A stretch of 14,798 nt of DNA from JBGSIZ01 sp041742255 (GCA_041742255.1 JBGSIZ010000312.1:1-14798), one strand, 5' to 3'. Numbered from the stretch's first letter, positions 6,161 through 13,523 are shown. Notes: generated by a model from the sequence alone, not told the origin. Program-made: numbers and translations.

Positions 6161-7492
6161 CTAGAGCGCCAATCCCCGGCACAGCATGATATCATTGGCC
6201 AAACCGACGATCATCATCGCCAGAATAATGGTCAGACCGGCCACCATCAAAACGCGCACCACGGCGTCATTTGGGGGGCGACGGGCCACGGCCTCATAGG
6301 CATGAAACACCAGATGGCCCCCATCCAGCACGGGGATGGGCAACAGGTTCAGAAACCCGATAGCGGTTGAAATGACGGCGACAACGGCGACGAAATCCAT
6401 GATGCCCGCACGGGCGGCATCGCCTGCCACCTGCGCCATACCCACCGGGCCAGACAGGTTGCACAGGGAAATCTGACCCGTGGCCATGCTGTAAATCGCG
6501 GACATGGTCACGCGGATCATATACCACACCTGCTCCACGGCATTCAAAAGGGCGGCACCGGGTCCGGGAATACGGGTTTCCGGGTCTACAAACACGCCGC
6601 CATTGACGCCCATGATCCACCGGGTTTCAAACGACGCATCGGCCTTGGGCAAATCCATCCGGCGGGGGGTCAGGATCACCTCGCGGCTGGTGCCATCGCG
6701 CCACACGGTCAGGGTCAATGCGCGGCCATCGGATGCATTGACCACCCGCACCATCTGGTCAAACGCGAACACGGGCGCGCCATCAATGGCGGTGATGACA
6801 TCGCCTTGGGCCAGATCGGTTTCGGCGGCAGCACTTCCTTTACTGACGCTCATAATCATCGTGGTGCTGGGATAAGGGCCGCGCACCACACGGTCCTGCC
6901 CCTCGCGGCGGATGGTGTAATCAAGGGCGGGTTCTACCGGCAAACTGTCAATCACCCGGCCCAGATCGGCGGCGCTCGATATGGGTGTGCCATTCACGGC
7001 GACCATTTCGTCGCCCGCCTGCAATTCCATTTCATACTGAGGGGGCAAGGCCGGAACAGATTTCAGGGTCAACGGGTCAGACGCCGTGCCCGACACCATC
7101 AACACGACTGCAAACAGGATAATGGACAACGCGAAATTGAACACCGGCCCGGCGGCCACGGTCAACGCGCGGGCCCAGATCGGGGCACCCAGCATCGTAT
7201 TGCGACCACCCTTGGTGCCGCCGACGCTGGCGGCATTGGCATCCCCCAGAAACTTGACATAGCCGCCCAGCGGGATTGCGGCCACCTGCCAGACGGTGCC
7301 GCGTTTGTCGGTGCGGGCGTAAATCACCGGGCCAAAGCCCAACGAAAACACCTCGGCATGTATGCCCGTCCAGCGGCCCACGATATAGTGACCATATTCA
7401 TGGATCGCGACAATGATCGACAGCGCGACAATAAAGGCGACAACAGCCCAGACGGTGTTCCCGAACATGGGCAAAACGTTGAGAATATCCAA
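6161..7492 (-). CDS. rseP: RIP-type zinc metalloprotease RseP (site-2 protease)
   Basis: RseP cuts transmembrane segments of anti-sigma factors and remnant signal peptides within the inner membrane. The 443-residue protein has HEYGH (His31, Glu32, His35) in its first membrane segment and the third zinc ligand in PIPVLDGGH (Asp390). GGYVKFLGD and four hydrophobic segments also fit. Two PDZ-like regions lie between, about residues 145-200 and 206-275; the second has the clearer DLAQGDVITAIDG signature. I choose the TTG at 7492: it gives (M)DILNVLPMFG, matching the usual short N-terminus, has AAGGG upstream, and lies four bases after the dxr stop. An ATG at 7534 would overlap dxr by 38 bases; an ATG at 7468 has no clear ribosome site. 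A 9-bp hairpin follows the stop directly. Confidence 0.95.
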   Translation of the reverse strand: MDILNVLPMFGNTVWAVVAFIVALSIIVAIHEYGHYIVGRWTGIHAEVFSLGFGPVIYARTDKRGTVWQVAAIPLGGYVKFLGDANAASVGGTKGGRNTMLGAPIWARALTVAAGPVFNFALSIILFAVVLMVSGTASDPLTLKSVPALPPQYEMELQAGDEMVAVNGTPISSAADLGRVIDSLPVEPALDYTIRREGQDRVVRGPYPSTTMIMSVSKGSAAAETDLAQGDVITAIDGAPVFAFDQMVRVVNASDGRALTLTVWRDGTSREVILTPRRMDLPKADASFETRWIMGVNGGVFVDPETRIPGPGAALLNAVEQVWYMIRVTMSAIYSMATGQISLCNLSGPVGMAQVAGDAARAGIMDFVAVVAVISTAIGFLNLLPIPVLDGGHLVFHAYEAVARRPPNDAVVRVLMVAGLTIILAMMIVGLANDIMLCRGLAL

Positions 7493-7496
7493 TGGT

Positions 7497-8669
7497 CTAC
7501 CCTTGCTGCGCGATATGGTCTTCGGCCCGGACACGGGCCATTCGTTCGGTATCCTGAACCCTATCTAGGGTCATTGCGGCATTTTGCAGCCCCAGATCCG
7601 GTGACATCTTGTCCAACACGGCATCGACCACGCCCGCCATGTCCTGAAACCCGATGCGCCCCGCAATAAAGGCGTCAAGGGCGGCGTCTTTGGCGGCATT
7701 GAACGCGGCCCCGGCATAGCCGCCCTGCTCCATCACGGCGCGGGCAAGGGCAAGGGCGGGATAGCGGACGGGATCGGGGTGGCGGAACGTGAACTGCCCG
7801 ATGGCGGCAAGGTCCAACCGGGCCACCGGCAAATGGCGGCGGTCCGGCCAATGCAGGGCAAACCCGATGGCATGGCGCATATCGGGGGGGCCGACATGGG
7901 CCATCAACGCGCCATCGCGAAACCCGACCAAGGCATGGATCAGGCTTTCAGGATGCACAATGGTTTCGATCTGATCCGGACGGACACCAAAAAACTCTTT
8001 GGTTTCAATTAGCTCCATTGCCTTGTTGAACATGGATGCGCTGTCGATGGTGATCCGCTGGCCCATCGCCCAATTGGGATGGGTCGATGCCTCGGCCAAG
8101 GTGGCCCCGGCCAGCCGCTCAATCGGCCAATCGCGGAACGCGCCGCCACTGGCGGTGATGATGATCCGCTCCACAGCGGCAATATCCTCGCCCACCAGCG
8201 CCTGAAACACGGCGGAATGTTCGCTGTCCACGGGCAGAACAGTGGCCCCATGGGCGCGGGCCTGCGACAGCAACAAGGCACCCGCCGTCACCAGCGATTC
8301 CTTATTGGCAAGCGCCAGCGTGGCGCCTTGCTGTAACGCCTGCAACCCCGGCATCAGACCGGCAGCGCCCACAATCGCGGACATCGCCCAATCTGCGGGG
8401 CGGGCAGCAGCCTCGGTCACGGCGTCCGGTCCGGCAGCGGCCTCGACCCCGCTGCCGGCCAGCAAATCCTTGAGCGCAGCATATTCATCGGCATGACAGG
8501 TCACGGCGACGGCGGCGCGCAACTGGATCGCGTCGGCGGCCAACCGGGCCACATTACGGCCCCCGGTCAAGGCGACAACGTCATAGGCGCCCGGATCACG
8601 GGCAATCAGATCAAGGGTATTCTGCCCGATACTGCCCGTCGCTCCGAATACAGAAACCCGCCTCAACAC
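7497..8669 (-). CDS. dxr: 1-deoxy-D-xylulose 5-phosphate reductoisomerase Dxr
   Basis: Dxr makes 2-C-methyl-erythritol 4-phosphate from DXP with NADPH, the committed step of the MEP isoprenoid pathway that ultimately feeds UppS, encoded two genes upstream. The 390-residue protein shows the NADPH motif GATGSIG (residues 9-15), the metal ligands Asp148 and Glu150 in PVDSEHSA and Glu219 in FNKAMELIE, and the NPEW-like THPNWAMG. HPESLIHALV is also present. The start is GTG at 8669, preceded by GGGGGGAG, and lies inside the last codons of cdsA (7-base overlap). The four-base gap to the TTG start of rseP suggests continuous translation. The length and motifs match the family and nothing appears missing. 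Confidence 0.97.
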   Translation of the reverse strand: MLRRVSVFGATGSIGQNTLDLIARDPGAYDVVALTGGRNVARLAADAIQLRAAVAVTCHADEYAALKDLLAGSGVEAAAGPDAVTEAAARPADWAMSAIVGAAGLMPGLQALQQGATLALANKESLVTAGALLLSQARAHGATVLPVDSEHSAVFQALVGEDIAAVERIIITASGGAFRDWPIERLAGATLAEASTHPNWAMGQRITIDSASMFNKAMELIETKEFFGVRPDQIETIVHPESLIHALVGFRDGALMAHVGPPDMRHAIGFALHWPDRRHLPVARLDLAAIGQFTFRHPDPVRYPALALARAVMEQGGYAGAAFNAAKDAALDAFIAGRIGFQDMAGVVDAVLDKMSPDLGLQNAAMTLDRVQDTERMARVRAEDHIAQQG

Positions 8670-9445
8670 GCGCTCCCCCCAATCAGGACCGAGAACGCAA
8701 ACAAGAAAAATGCGGCACCCGCCAGGGCATCAAACCGGTCCAGCAAACCGCCATGACCGGGGATCAGGTTGGACGAATCCTTGATGCCCGCGTGCCTTTT
8801 CAACGCGCTCTCGGCGATATCGCCCATCTGACCGGCAAGGGCGACGACCATCGATAGGAACACGAAAATACCCGCGACCCCGGCAAACAGAACAAATCCA
8901 TAGCCAACCAACCCCGCACCAAGCCATCCGGCGATGGTGCCTGACCATGTCTTTTTGGGGCTGACAGCGGGCCAGAATTTCGGGCCACCCAACATCCGGC
9001 CCGCGAAATATCCCATTACGTCGGAGGCAACGACAACCAGAACAAGCCACAACAGGATGACAACGCCACAGGTCTCACGCAAATGGACGATGTGCAAAAC
9101 GGCAAACATAAGGGCATAGGCATACACGGGGCCGACCAAACCCAACCTGCGGCCACTGGCAAACACGGCGGCGGGGACGGCCAGAAACACCAGCCACCCA
9201 TAGGCGGGGTCCCCATAAACGGCGGCTGCCATTGCAACGGCAGCAACACCCCCGGCGAGCATCGGACGCGGATCGTGGCCCCCGGCCATCCGGGCCAGTT
9301 CCCAGATCATCAACCCGGTGCACAGAACGGCGAACACCTCAAACATCCAGCCGCCGAGCCAGATTTCAACCGAGCCCACAGCCACCAACGCCAGCGCCGA
9401 CAGCACCCTGACCCGCAAATCTGCCCATGCGCCCGGTGCTGCCAC
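8663..9445 (-). CDS. cdsA: Phosphatidate cytidylyltransferase CdsA
   Basis: CdsA makes CDP-diacylglycerol from phosphatidate and CTP, the precursor for all membrane phospholipids. The 260-residue integral membrane protein has six or more hydrophobic segments. It contains the full CDP-diglyceride synthase signature at about residues 213-239: S-x-L-K-R, K-D at the centre, then IPGHGGLLDRFD. I choose the GTG at 9445, which lies five bases after the uppS stop and has AAGG about ten bases upstream. The product then begins AAPGAWADLRVRVLSALALV, which fits the short cytoplasmic start seen in relatives. Upstream in-frame starts would overlap uppS by more than 100 bases. The 3' end overlaps dxr by seven bases. 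Confidence 0.95.
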   Translation of the reverse strand: MAAPGAWADLRVRVLSALALVAVGSVEIWLGGWMFEVFAVLCTGLMIWELARMAGGHDPRPMLAGGVAAVAMAAAVYGDPAYGWLVFLAVPAAVFASGRRLGLVGPVYAYALMFAVLHIVHLRETCGVVILLWLVLVVVASDVMGYFAGRMLGGPKFWPAVSPKKTWSGTIAGWLGAGLVGYGFVLFAGVAGIFVFLSMVVALAGQMGDIAESALKRHAGIKDSSNLIPGHGGLLDRFDALAGAAFFLFAFSVLIGGSAC

Positions 9446-9450
9446 GGATG

Positions 9451-10188
9451 TCAGACCTTCACGGCCCCGAACCGACGATCGCGCGTGGCATAGGCCCCCA
9501 ACACTTTCGCAAATTCGTCGCGGGTGAAATCGGGCCACAGGGTATCGACAAATTCGTATTCCGAATAGGCGGTCTGCCACAGCAGGAAATTGGACACGCG
9601 GGCCTCGCCACTGGTGCGGATCACCAGATCGGGGTCCGGCAACACATGGGTGTCCAGAAACCGGGCAAGGGTTTCGGCATCGACATCCTTATAGGACAAC
9701 CGGCCCTGCTCGATCTCATAGGCCAATCGTTTGGCGGCGCGGGTCACTTCGTCACGACCACCATAGTTGATGGCGATGGTCAGGTGGCATTTGTCATTGC
9801 GGGCGGTCAACAACTCCAGATCGTCCATCATCGTGACCAGCTTGTCCTCCAGCTTGACACGGTCGCCGATGAACCGGACGCAAACGCCCGCCTCGAACAA
9901 CGCGCGGGCTTCGCGCTGGATATAGCGTTTGAACAGGCGCATCAGGCCGGACACTTCGGTCTGGGTGCGCTTCCAGTTCTCGGTCGAAAAGGCAAAGATG
10001 GTCAGGTATTTGACGCCCAGATCGGGACAAGCCTCGACAATTTCGCGCACGCGCTTGGCCCCGGCATGGTGGCCAAACAAGCGGGGGCGGCCGCGCATCT
10101 GCGCCCAGCGGCCATTGCCATCCATGATGATGGCAACATGGGCCGGACCCGACGCAGGGCGGGCGGAAATGTCGATATCCTTGGCCAT
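9451..10188 (-). CDS. uppS: Isoprenyl transferase / undecaprenyl diphosphate synthase UppS
   Basis: UppS adds eight isopentenyl units in cis to farnesyl-PP to make the C55 lipid carrier for peptidoglycan and other envelope polymers. The 245-residue protein has IIMDGNGRWA with catalytic Asp23, then LFGHHAGAKRVREI and FAFSTENWKR. Near the C-terminus it has RTSGEARVSNFLLWQTAYSEYEF, the signature of cis-prenyltransferases. The ATG at 10188 has an excellent ribosome site (AAAGGA five bases upstream); an in-frame TTG at 10206 is less likely. The product depends on the MEP pathway, to which dxr two genes downstream contributes. The gap to frr is 26 bases and to cdsA five bases. Confidence 0.97.
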   Translation of the reverse strand: MAKDIDISARPASGPAHVAIIMDGNGRWAQMRGRPRLFGHHAGAKRVREIVEACPDLGVKYLTIFAFSTENWKRTQTEVSGLMRLFKRYIQREARALFEAGVCVRFIGDRVKLEDKLVTMMDDLELLTARNDKCHLTIAINYGGRDEVTRAAKRLAYEIEQGRLSYKDVDAETLARFLDTHVLPDPDLVIRTSGEARVSNFLLWQTAYSEYEFVDTLWPDFTRDEFAKVLGAYATRDRRFGAVKV

Positions 10189-10214
10189 ATCGGTCCTTTC
10201 GGGCAAACCGCAGG

Positions 10215-10778
10215 TCAGACCTGCATGATTTCCGCTTGTTTGGTCTCAAGCGTCTGATCGACCAGCTTGATGAACTTGTCGGTCATGTCCTGCACTTCGC
10301 TTTCCCAAAACTTCTGATCGTCCTCGGACAATCCATCGGCCTTGGCCTTCTTGATCCGGTCCATCCCGTCGCGGCGCAGGTTGCGCACGGCCACGCGGGC
10401 ATGTTCGGCATAGCTGCCTGCGACCTTGGTCAACTCCTTACGGCGTTCTTCGTTAAGTTCGGGTATCGGCAACATGATGATCGGGCCGTTGGTCTGCGGA
10501 TTGATGCCCAGCCCGCTTTCGCGGATGGCTTTTTCCACCTTGCCGATCATGCCTTTGTCCCAGACGTTGATGGTGACCATACGCGGTTCGGGGACGTTGA
10601 TTGTGCCCAACTGGTTGATCGGGGTCATCTGGCCGTAAGCGTCCACCATGATGGGTTCCAGCATGGACCCTGACGCGCGCCCGGTGCGAAGGGACGCAAA
10701 TTCAACGCGCAAGGCGGCAATCGCGCCTTCCATCCGGCGGTTAAGGTCGGTGGTATCCAGTTCGAAATCGTCTGCCAT
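10215..10778 (-). CDS. frr: Ribosome recycling factor Frr
   Basis: RRF splits the post-termination ribosome together with EF-G. The 187-residue product has the usual length (185-187). It starts MADDFELDTTDLNRRMEGAI, then has FASLRTGRAS and LEPIMVDAYG in the first helix and beta domain. INVPEPRMVTINVWD follows, and then the GLGINPQTNGPIIMLPIPELNEERRKEL core. VRNLRRDGMDRIKK near the C-terminus is the conserved ribosome-contacting helix. The start is ATG at 10778; the ribosome site is weak (AGAG about eight bases upstream). An in-frame extension to 10928 adds 50 Cys/Arg-rich residues unlike any RRF. In most bacteria frr directly follows pyrH; here about 960 bases and an opposite-strand gene separate them, so frr must have its own promoter. 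Confidence 0.97.
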   Translation of the reverse strand: MADDFELDTTDLNRRMEGAIAALRVEFASLRTGRASGSMLEPIMVDAYGQMTPINQLGTINVPEPRMVTINVWDKGMIGKVEKAIRESGLGINPQTNGPIIMLPIPELNEERRKELTKVAGSYAEHARVAVRNLRRDGMDRIKKAKADGLSEDDQKFWESEVQDMTDKFIKLVDQTLETKQAEIMQV

Positions 10779-10889
10779 GTGTATGCTCTGGGCCTGTTGT
10801 CCAAGTGTTTTTCCGCTTCTACGGCAATCCGCGCGGCTTGTATAGTTTCGAAGGACGCCGGGTTTATCGCCATCATTTGCGCAAACTGC

Positions 10890-10911
10890 GTGCAGACCAG
10901 AGTGCAGACCA
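10890..10911. repeat. Tandem 10-bp direct repeat GTGCAGACCA
   Basis: GTGCAGACCA occurs at 10890-10899 and again at 10902-10911, separated by two bases (12-bp period). It lies about 110 bases upstream of the frr start and about 155 upstream of the orphan gene. It could be a protein-binding site or a scar of insertion; the sequence does not decide. Confidence 0.5.
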
Positions 10912-11022
10912 CAGGCAGCGGCACACATAAATGAGGATTTGCCAGAATCAGGGTTTCAGGCAACTCTGCGCTCATTCAATTTGTGATTGTGTTACCGCCT
11001 TTGGTCCGGCCCCCATTTCCGG

Positions 11023-11041
11023 TCGCGACACCCCGTCGCGA
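11023..11041 (+). promoter_or_regulatory. Palindrome/hairpin just upstream of the orphan gene
   Basis: TCGCGAC (11023-11029) and GTCGCGA (11035-11041) form a perfect 7-bp inverted repeat with a five-base loop. It ends 12 bases before the AGGAGG ribosome site at 11054-11059. Each arm contains the palindrome TCGCGA, so it could be a dimeric repressor operator or a 5'-UTR stem that controls translation. Confidence 0.5.
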
Positions 11042-11065
11042 AAATCCCATTTCAGGAGGCGACAT

Positions 11066-11701
11066 ATGCAAAAGGTCTGGAACATCGCGACGCGGGCCTA
11101 CGATTACGTCCAGGAAGGCGTCTTGGTGGACGGTCAGGATTATACCATCAAACCCGCGCTCGAAAAATGGGCGCAACGCAACGGTGCCGCCCGCTGTCGC
11201 AAGGCGATGGCGCGGCAAGTGATCCAAGGCATGATCGACCGACGGGACAGTTTTTCCAAACACCACGAATGGCTCGAAGCCATCGAAGAAGGCGTGGTTC
11301 TGGCCAACAACGCCCTGATTTATCCGGTGCGGGGCAAAACCGGGCAATCGGGAACAATCACTTGGGCCAGCATTCCGCTGCAATACAGGGCGGCGCTTCT
11401 GGACATCGCCAATGGTCAGGGTCAGGCATGGTCCCGCGGCCCGCACAACACGACCCCGGCCAAGGAACAGGCCAGCGTGCGCGATCCCAAGGAGTACCAC
11501 TTGACCAACGCTCAGGATGGTCGCGCGACCACGGGGATGCAGGGGGGGACGATGTTCATCTACTACTCAACCACCCACAGCTTTGCGACCTACAACTACC
11601 ATCTGGTGACCTTTCCGTTCAGGATCAACAATATGGCGAACACAGTTGAGGTGCCTTTGATGGGTGGACCGCGCGATACTCTGATCGTGCTGCCGACCTG
11701 A
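11066..11701 (+). CDS. Protein of unknown function, 211 residues, inserted between pyrH and frr
   Basis: I do not recognise a family. The ATG at 11066 has a perfect AGGAGG six bases upstream, much stronger than those of its neighbours, and the frame runs to TGA at 11699-11701. There is no signal peptide or membrane segment, so the product is probably cytosolic. Residues 1-85 look helical and charged (KALEKWAQ-type, ARCRKAMARQVIQGMIDRRD, HHEWLEAIEEG). Residues about 90-130 are rich in Gly, Gln and Thr. The last 70 residues are aromatic and beta-like, with a Gly-Met-Gln-Gly-Gly turn followed by MFIYYSTTHSFATYNYHLV and FPFRINN. It has one Cys (about residue 44). It lies opposite to the surrounding cluster, is convergent with pyrH, and locally seems lower in GC (about 47% over 11581-11640). 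It may be a lineage-specific or acquired gene. Confidence 0.75.
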   Translation: MQKVWNIATRAYDYVQEGVLVDGQDYTIKPALEKWAQRNGAARCRKAMARQVIQGMIDRRDSFSKHHEWLEAIEEGVVLANNALIYPVRGKTGQSGTITWASIPLQYRAALLDIANGQGQAWSRGPHNTTPAKEQASVRDPKEYHLTNAQDGRATTGMQGGTMFIYYSTTHSFATYNYHLVTFPFRINNMANTVEVPLMGGPRDTLIVLPT

Positions 11702-11747
11702 GGCAGCACATTCCGGAAACATGCTGTTAACCTGATCCGGACCTCAG
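11698..11747. terminator. Inverted repeats between the orphan gene and pyrH
   Basis: The convergent gap holds an outer inverted repeat CTGAGG (11698-11703) / CCTCAG (11742-11747). Inside it is CAGCA (11704-11708) / TGCTG (11722-11726) around the palindrome TTCCGGAA. The outer arms overlap the ends of both genes. No T-run is present, so a bidirectional terminator is plausible but not shown. Confidence 0.35.
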
Positions 11748-12469
11748 CTATGGACGGTGGTATAGGTCCCCTCGCCCGCCATGATGCCCCGGAACCCGCC
11801 CGGCTCATCCAGTGAAAACACAATCAACGGCATCTTGTTGTCGCGGGTCAGGGCAATGGCACTGGCGTCCATCACCTTGAGGTTGCGGCGCAGCACCTCG
11901 TCATAGCTGATGCGGTCAAACCGCTTGGCGTCGGGATTGGTCTTGGGGTCGGCGTCATAAATGCCGTCCACTTGCTTGCCCATGAAAATGGCCTCACAGG
12001 CCATTTCACTGGCGCGCAGTGCTGCAGCGGTGTCGGTGGTGAAATACGGGTTCCCGGTGCCAGCGGCAAAGATGCACACGCGCTTTTTCTCCAGATGGCG
12101 GACAGCGCGGCGGCGGATATAAGGTTCGCACACCTGATCCATCGGAATGGCGGAAATGACGCGGGTGAACACCCCGATCCCTTCCAGCGACGATTGCATC
12201 GCCAGCGCGTTCATCACGGTGGCCAGCATCCCCATGTAATCGGCGGTGGTGCGCTCCATCCCTTGGGCGGACCCTTGCAGACCGCGGAAAATATTGCCGC
12301 CGCCAATAACCATGCAAATCTCGACACCCATATCATGCACGGCCTTCACCTCGCGGGCGATGCGTTCGACGGTCGGCGGATGCAGGCCAAAGCCCTGATC
12401 GCCCATCAGGGCCTCTCCCGAGATTTTGAGCATGACCCGCTTGAATGTGGTCTGGGCTGCGTGCGTCAT
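11744..12469 (-). CDS. pyrH: UMP kinase PyrH
   Basis: PyrH phosphorylates UMP to UDP, feeding all pyrimidine nucleotides including the UDP-sugars used by the lpx genes. The 241-residue amino-acid-kinase-fold protein starts MTHAAQTTFKRVMLKISGEALMG, with the conserved KxSGEAL. It has VIGGGNIFRG, then RTTADYMGMLATVMNALA (UMP site) and CIFAAGTGNPYFTTDTAAALRA (ATP and allosteric region). MGKQVDGIYDADP follows, and the C-terminus has GTYTTV. I use ATG 12469 (GGGGGA just upstream); the in-frame extension to 12538 would add 23 residues with no family support. miaA is divergent. Downstream, where frr would normally follow, lies the convergent orphan gene. Confidence 0.96.
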   Translation of the reverse strand: MTHAAQTTFKRVMLKISGEALMGDQGFGLHPPTVERIAREVKAVHDMGVEICMVIGGGNIFRGLQGSAQGMERTTADYMGMLATVMNALAMQSSLEGIGVFTRVISAIPMDQVCEPYIRRRAVRHLEKKRVCIFAAGTGNPYFTTDTAAALRASEMACEAIFMGKQVDGIYDADPKTNPDAKRFDRISYDEVLRRNLKVMDASAIALTRDNKMPLIVFSLDEPGGFRGIMAGEGTYTTVHS

Positions 12470-12516
12470 GGGGTCCCCCGGTTGTGGTCTGTGGTGCTGG
12501 TCTTTCATCGTCGGGC

Positions 12517-12545
12517 AAAATGTCGGAAAAGGGGGCAAGGTTCAA
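12517..12545 (-). promoter_or_regulatory. Candidate pyrH promoter
   Basis: On the minus strand TTGAAC (12540-12545) is followed after 17 bases by CATTTT (12517-12522). The -35 is good and the -10 weak (three of six). It would place the pyrH transcript start about 40 bases before its ATG. It overlaps the upstream ATG candidate of miaA at 12520. Confidence 0.3.
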
Positions 12546-12591
12546 TGCGGGAAACAGGCCCGCGCCACCATTTGCCAAAGATGACGCGCCC

Positions 12592-13464
12592 GTGATCGAC
12601 CTCTCCGCCATCGACCCAGCCAAACCCGTATTGATCGCGGGGCCGACCGCCTCGGGGAAATCCGGGTTGGCGCTGGCAATCGCACGAGTGCAAGGCGGGG
12701 TCATCGTCAACGCCGACGCGCTTCAGGTGTTCGACGGCTGGCGGGTGCTGACCGCGCGGCCCTCGCCTCAGGACGAACAGACAGCACCGCACCTGCTTTA
12801 CGGGCACATCGCGCCGGACGGCACCTATTCGGTCGGGGACTGGTTGCGGGACATCGAACATATTCTCGCCAAACCCGCGCGGCCCATCATCGTCGGGGGG
12901 ACGGGCCTCTATTTCACGGCGCTGACCCAAGGGCTGGCAACGATCCCGGCAACACCGCCCGAAATCCGGGCACAAGGGGACGGGCTGCCACTGGCCGCGC
13001 TCCTCGCAGACCTCGACGACCAGACACGCGATACCCTGGACACCCAAAACCGGGTGCGGGTCCAACGCGCGTGGGAGGTGCAACAGGCCACCGGGCACCC
13101 GCTCCACCACTGGCAGGCAACCCCTGCCCGGCCTCTGCTGCCGCTGGACCAGACAACGGCGCTCCTCCTTGATGCGCCGCGCGACTGGCTCACGCCCCGG
13201 ATCGAGGCGCGGTTCGATCAGATGATCGCTGATGGGGCCTTGACCGAGGCGGCACTGATGCGGCCCCGCTGGAACCCCGCCCACCAATCGTCCAAGGCAA
13301 TCGGGGCGCGGGAACTGATCGCACACCTTGACGGGACAATGACGCTGGACGACGCACGCACAGCGGCGATCATCGGCACCCGGCAATACGCCAAACGACA
13401 GCGGACTTGGTTTAACGCCCGGATGCAAGGTTGGAAAGTTATCCACAGGTCATCCACAAACTGA
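12592..13464 (+). CDS. miaA: tRNA dimethylallyltransferase MiaA
   Basis: MiaA transfers the dimethylallyl group of DMAPP to A37 of tRNAs reading UNN codons. It uses DMAPP, a product of the MEP pathway to which dxr belongs. The protein has the P-loop GPTASGKS (residues 17-24 from the GTG start), NADALQVFDGWRVLTARPS (tRNA and substrate site), IIVGGTGLYFTALTQGL, SSKAIGARELIAHL and TRQYAKRQRTWF. I prefer the GTG at 12592 (290 residues), because it places the P-loop where the family has it. The ATG at 12520 (314 residues) adds 24 residues without family likeness and overlaps a candidate pyrH promoter. Neither start has a clear ribosome site. The last codons include a DnaA-box pair, and a hairpin follows the stop. 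Confidence 0.94.
   Translation: MIDLSAIDPAKPVLIAGPTASGKSGLALAIARVQGGVIVNADALQVFDGWRVLTARPSPQDEQTAPHLLYGHIAPDGTYSVGDWLRDIEHILAKPARPIIVGGTGLYFTALTQGLATIPATPPEIRAQGDGLPLAALLADLDDQTRDTLDTQNRVRVQRAWEVQQATGHPLHHWQATPARPLLPLDQTTALLLDAPRDWLTPRIEARFDQMIADGALTEAALMRPRWNPAHQSSKAIGARELIAHLDGTMTLDDARTAAIIGTRQYAKRQRTWFNARMQGWKVIHRSSTN
13439..13458 (+). promoter_or_regulatory. DnaA-box-like tandem pair in the miaA 3' end
   Basis: TTATCCACA (13439-13447, exact consensus) is followed by TCATCCACA (13450-13458, one mismatch) at an 11-bp period, one helical turn, in the same orientation. The pair encodes the last residues of MiaA and sits just before the hairpin and the regulator gene. DnaA binding is inferred. 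Confidence 0.4.
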
Positions 13465-13469
13465 TCCCC

Positions 13470-13487
13470 GGCAATTTCGGAATTGCC
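13470..13487 (+). terminator. Hairpin just after the miaA stop
   Basis: GGCAATT (13470-13476), loop TCGG, AATTGCC (13481-13487): a perfect 7-bp stem starting five bases after the miaA TGA. There is no following T-run, so termination strength is uncertain. Confidence 0.45.
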
Positions 13488-13498
13488 ACATTGTTCCG

Positions 13499-13523
13499 GT
13501 TGCCTTGGGCAATGTTTGGCAAC
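13499..13523. promoter_or_regulatory. Inverted repeat upstream of the AraC-type regulator
   Basis: GTTGCC (13499-13504) and GGCAAC (13518-13523) are inverted with 13 bases between; the left arm also pairs with GGCAA at 13508-13512. It lies about 45 bases before the regulator start and could be an autoregulatory site. No clear -35/-10 was seen nearby. Confidence 0.3.

Larger units (their letters stand above)
10779..11065. other. 287-bp interval between frr and the orphan gene (divergent promoters)
   Basis: The interval separates two divergent genes and must hold the promoter for frr on the minus strand and for the 211-codon gene on the plus strand. I could not assign a convincing -35/-10 pair to either. 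It contains the tandem repeat at 10890-10911 and the hairpin at 11023-11041. Reading frames crossing it lack ribosome sites and look non-coding, although the plus frame ending near 10934 (…CVQTRVQTTGSGTHK, stop) superficially resembles integrase tails. Confidence 0.5.

Noticed and set aside
6072..6182. 37-residue N-terminal extension of the small membrane protein
   Set aside because: It overlaps the rseP stop, crosses the 9-bp hairpin, is Pro-rich, and a strong ribosome site precedes the internal ATG at 6071.
10779..10928. 50-residue N-terminal extension of Frr
   Set aside because: The extension is Cys/Arg-rich and has no counterpart in ribosome recycling factors; the ATG at 10778 gives the standard length.
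10779..10934. Plus-strand peptide ending CVQTRVQTTGSGTHK, resembling an integrase tail
   Set aside because: Only the last dozen residues look like such tails; nothing upstream in the frame resembles a tyrosine recombinase catalytic region, and it runs into frr. The resemblance comes from the tandem repeat.
12505..13446. Minus-strand open frame opposite miaA
   Set aside because: miaA has all its family motifs on the other strand; the antisense product is Arg/Cys/Pro-rich and featureless.
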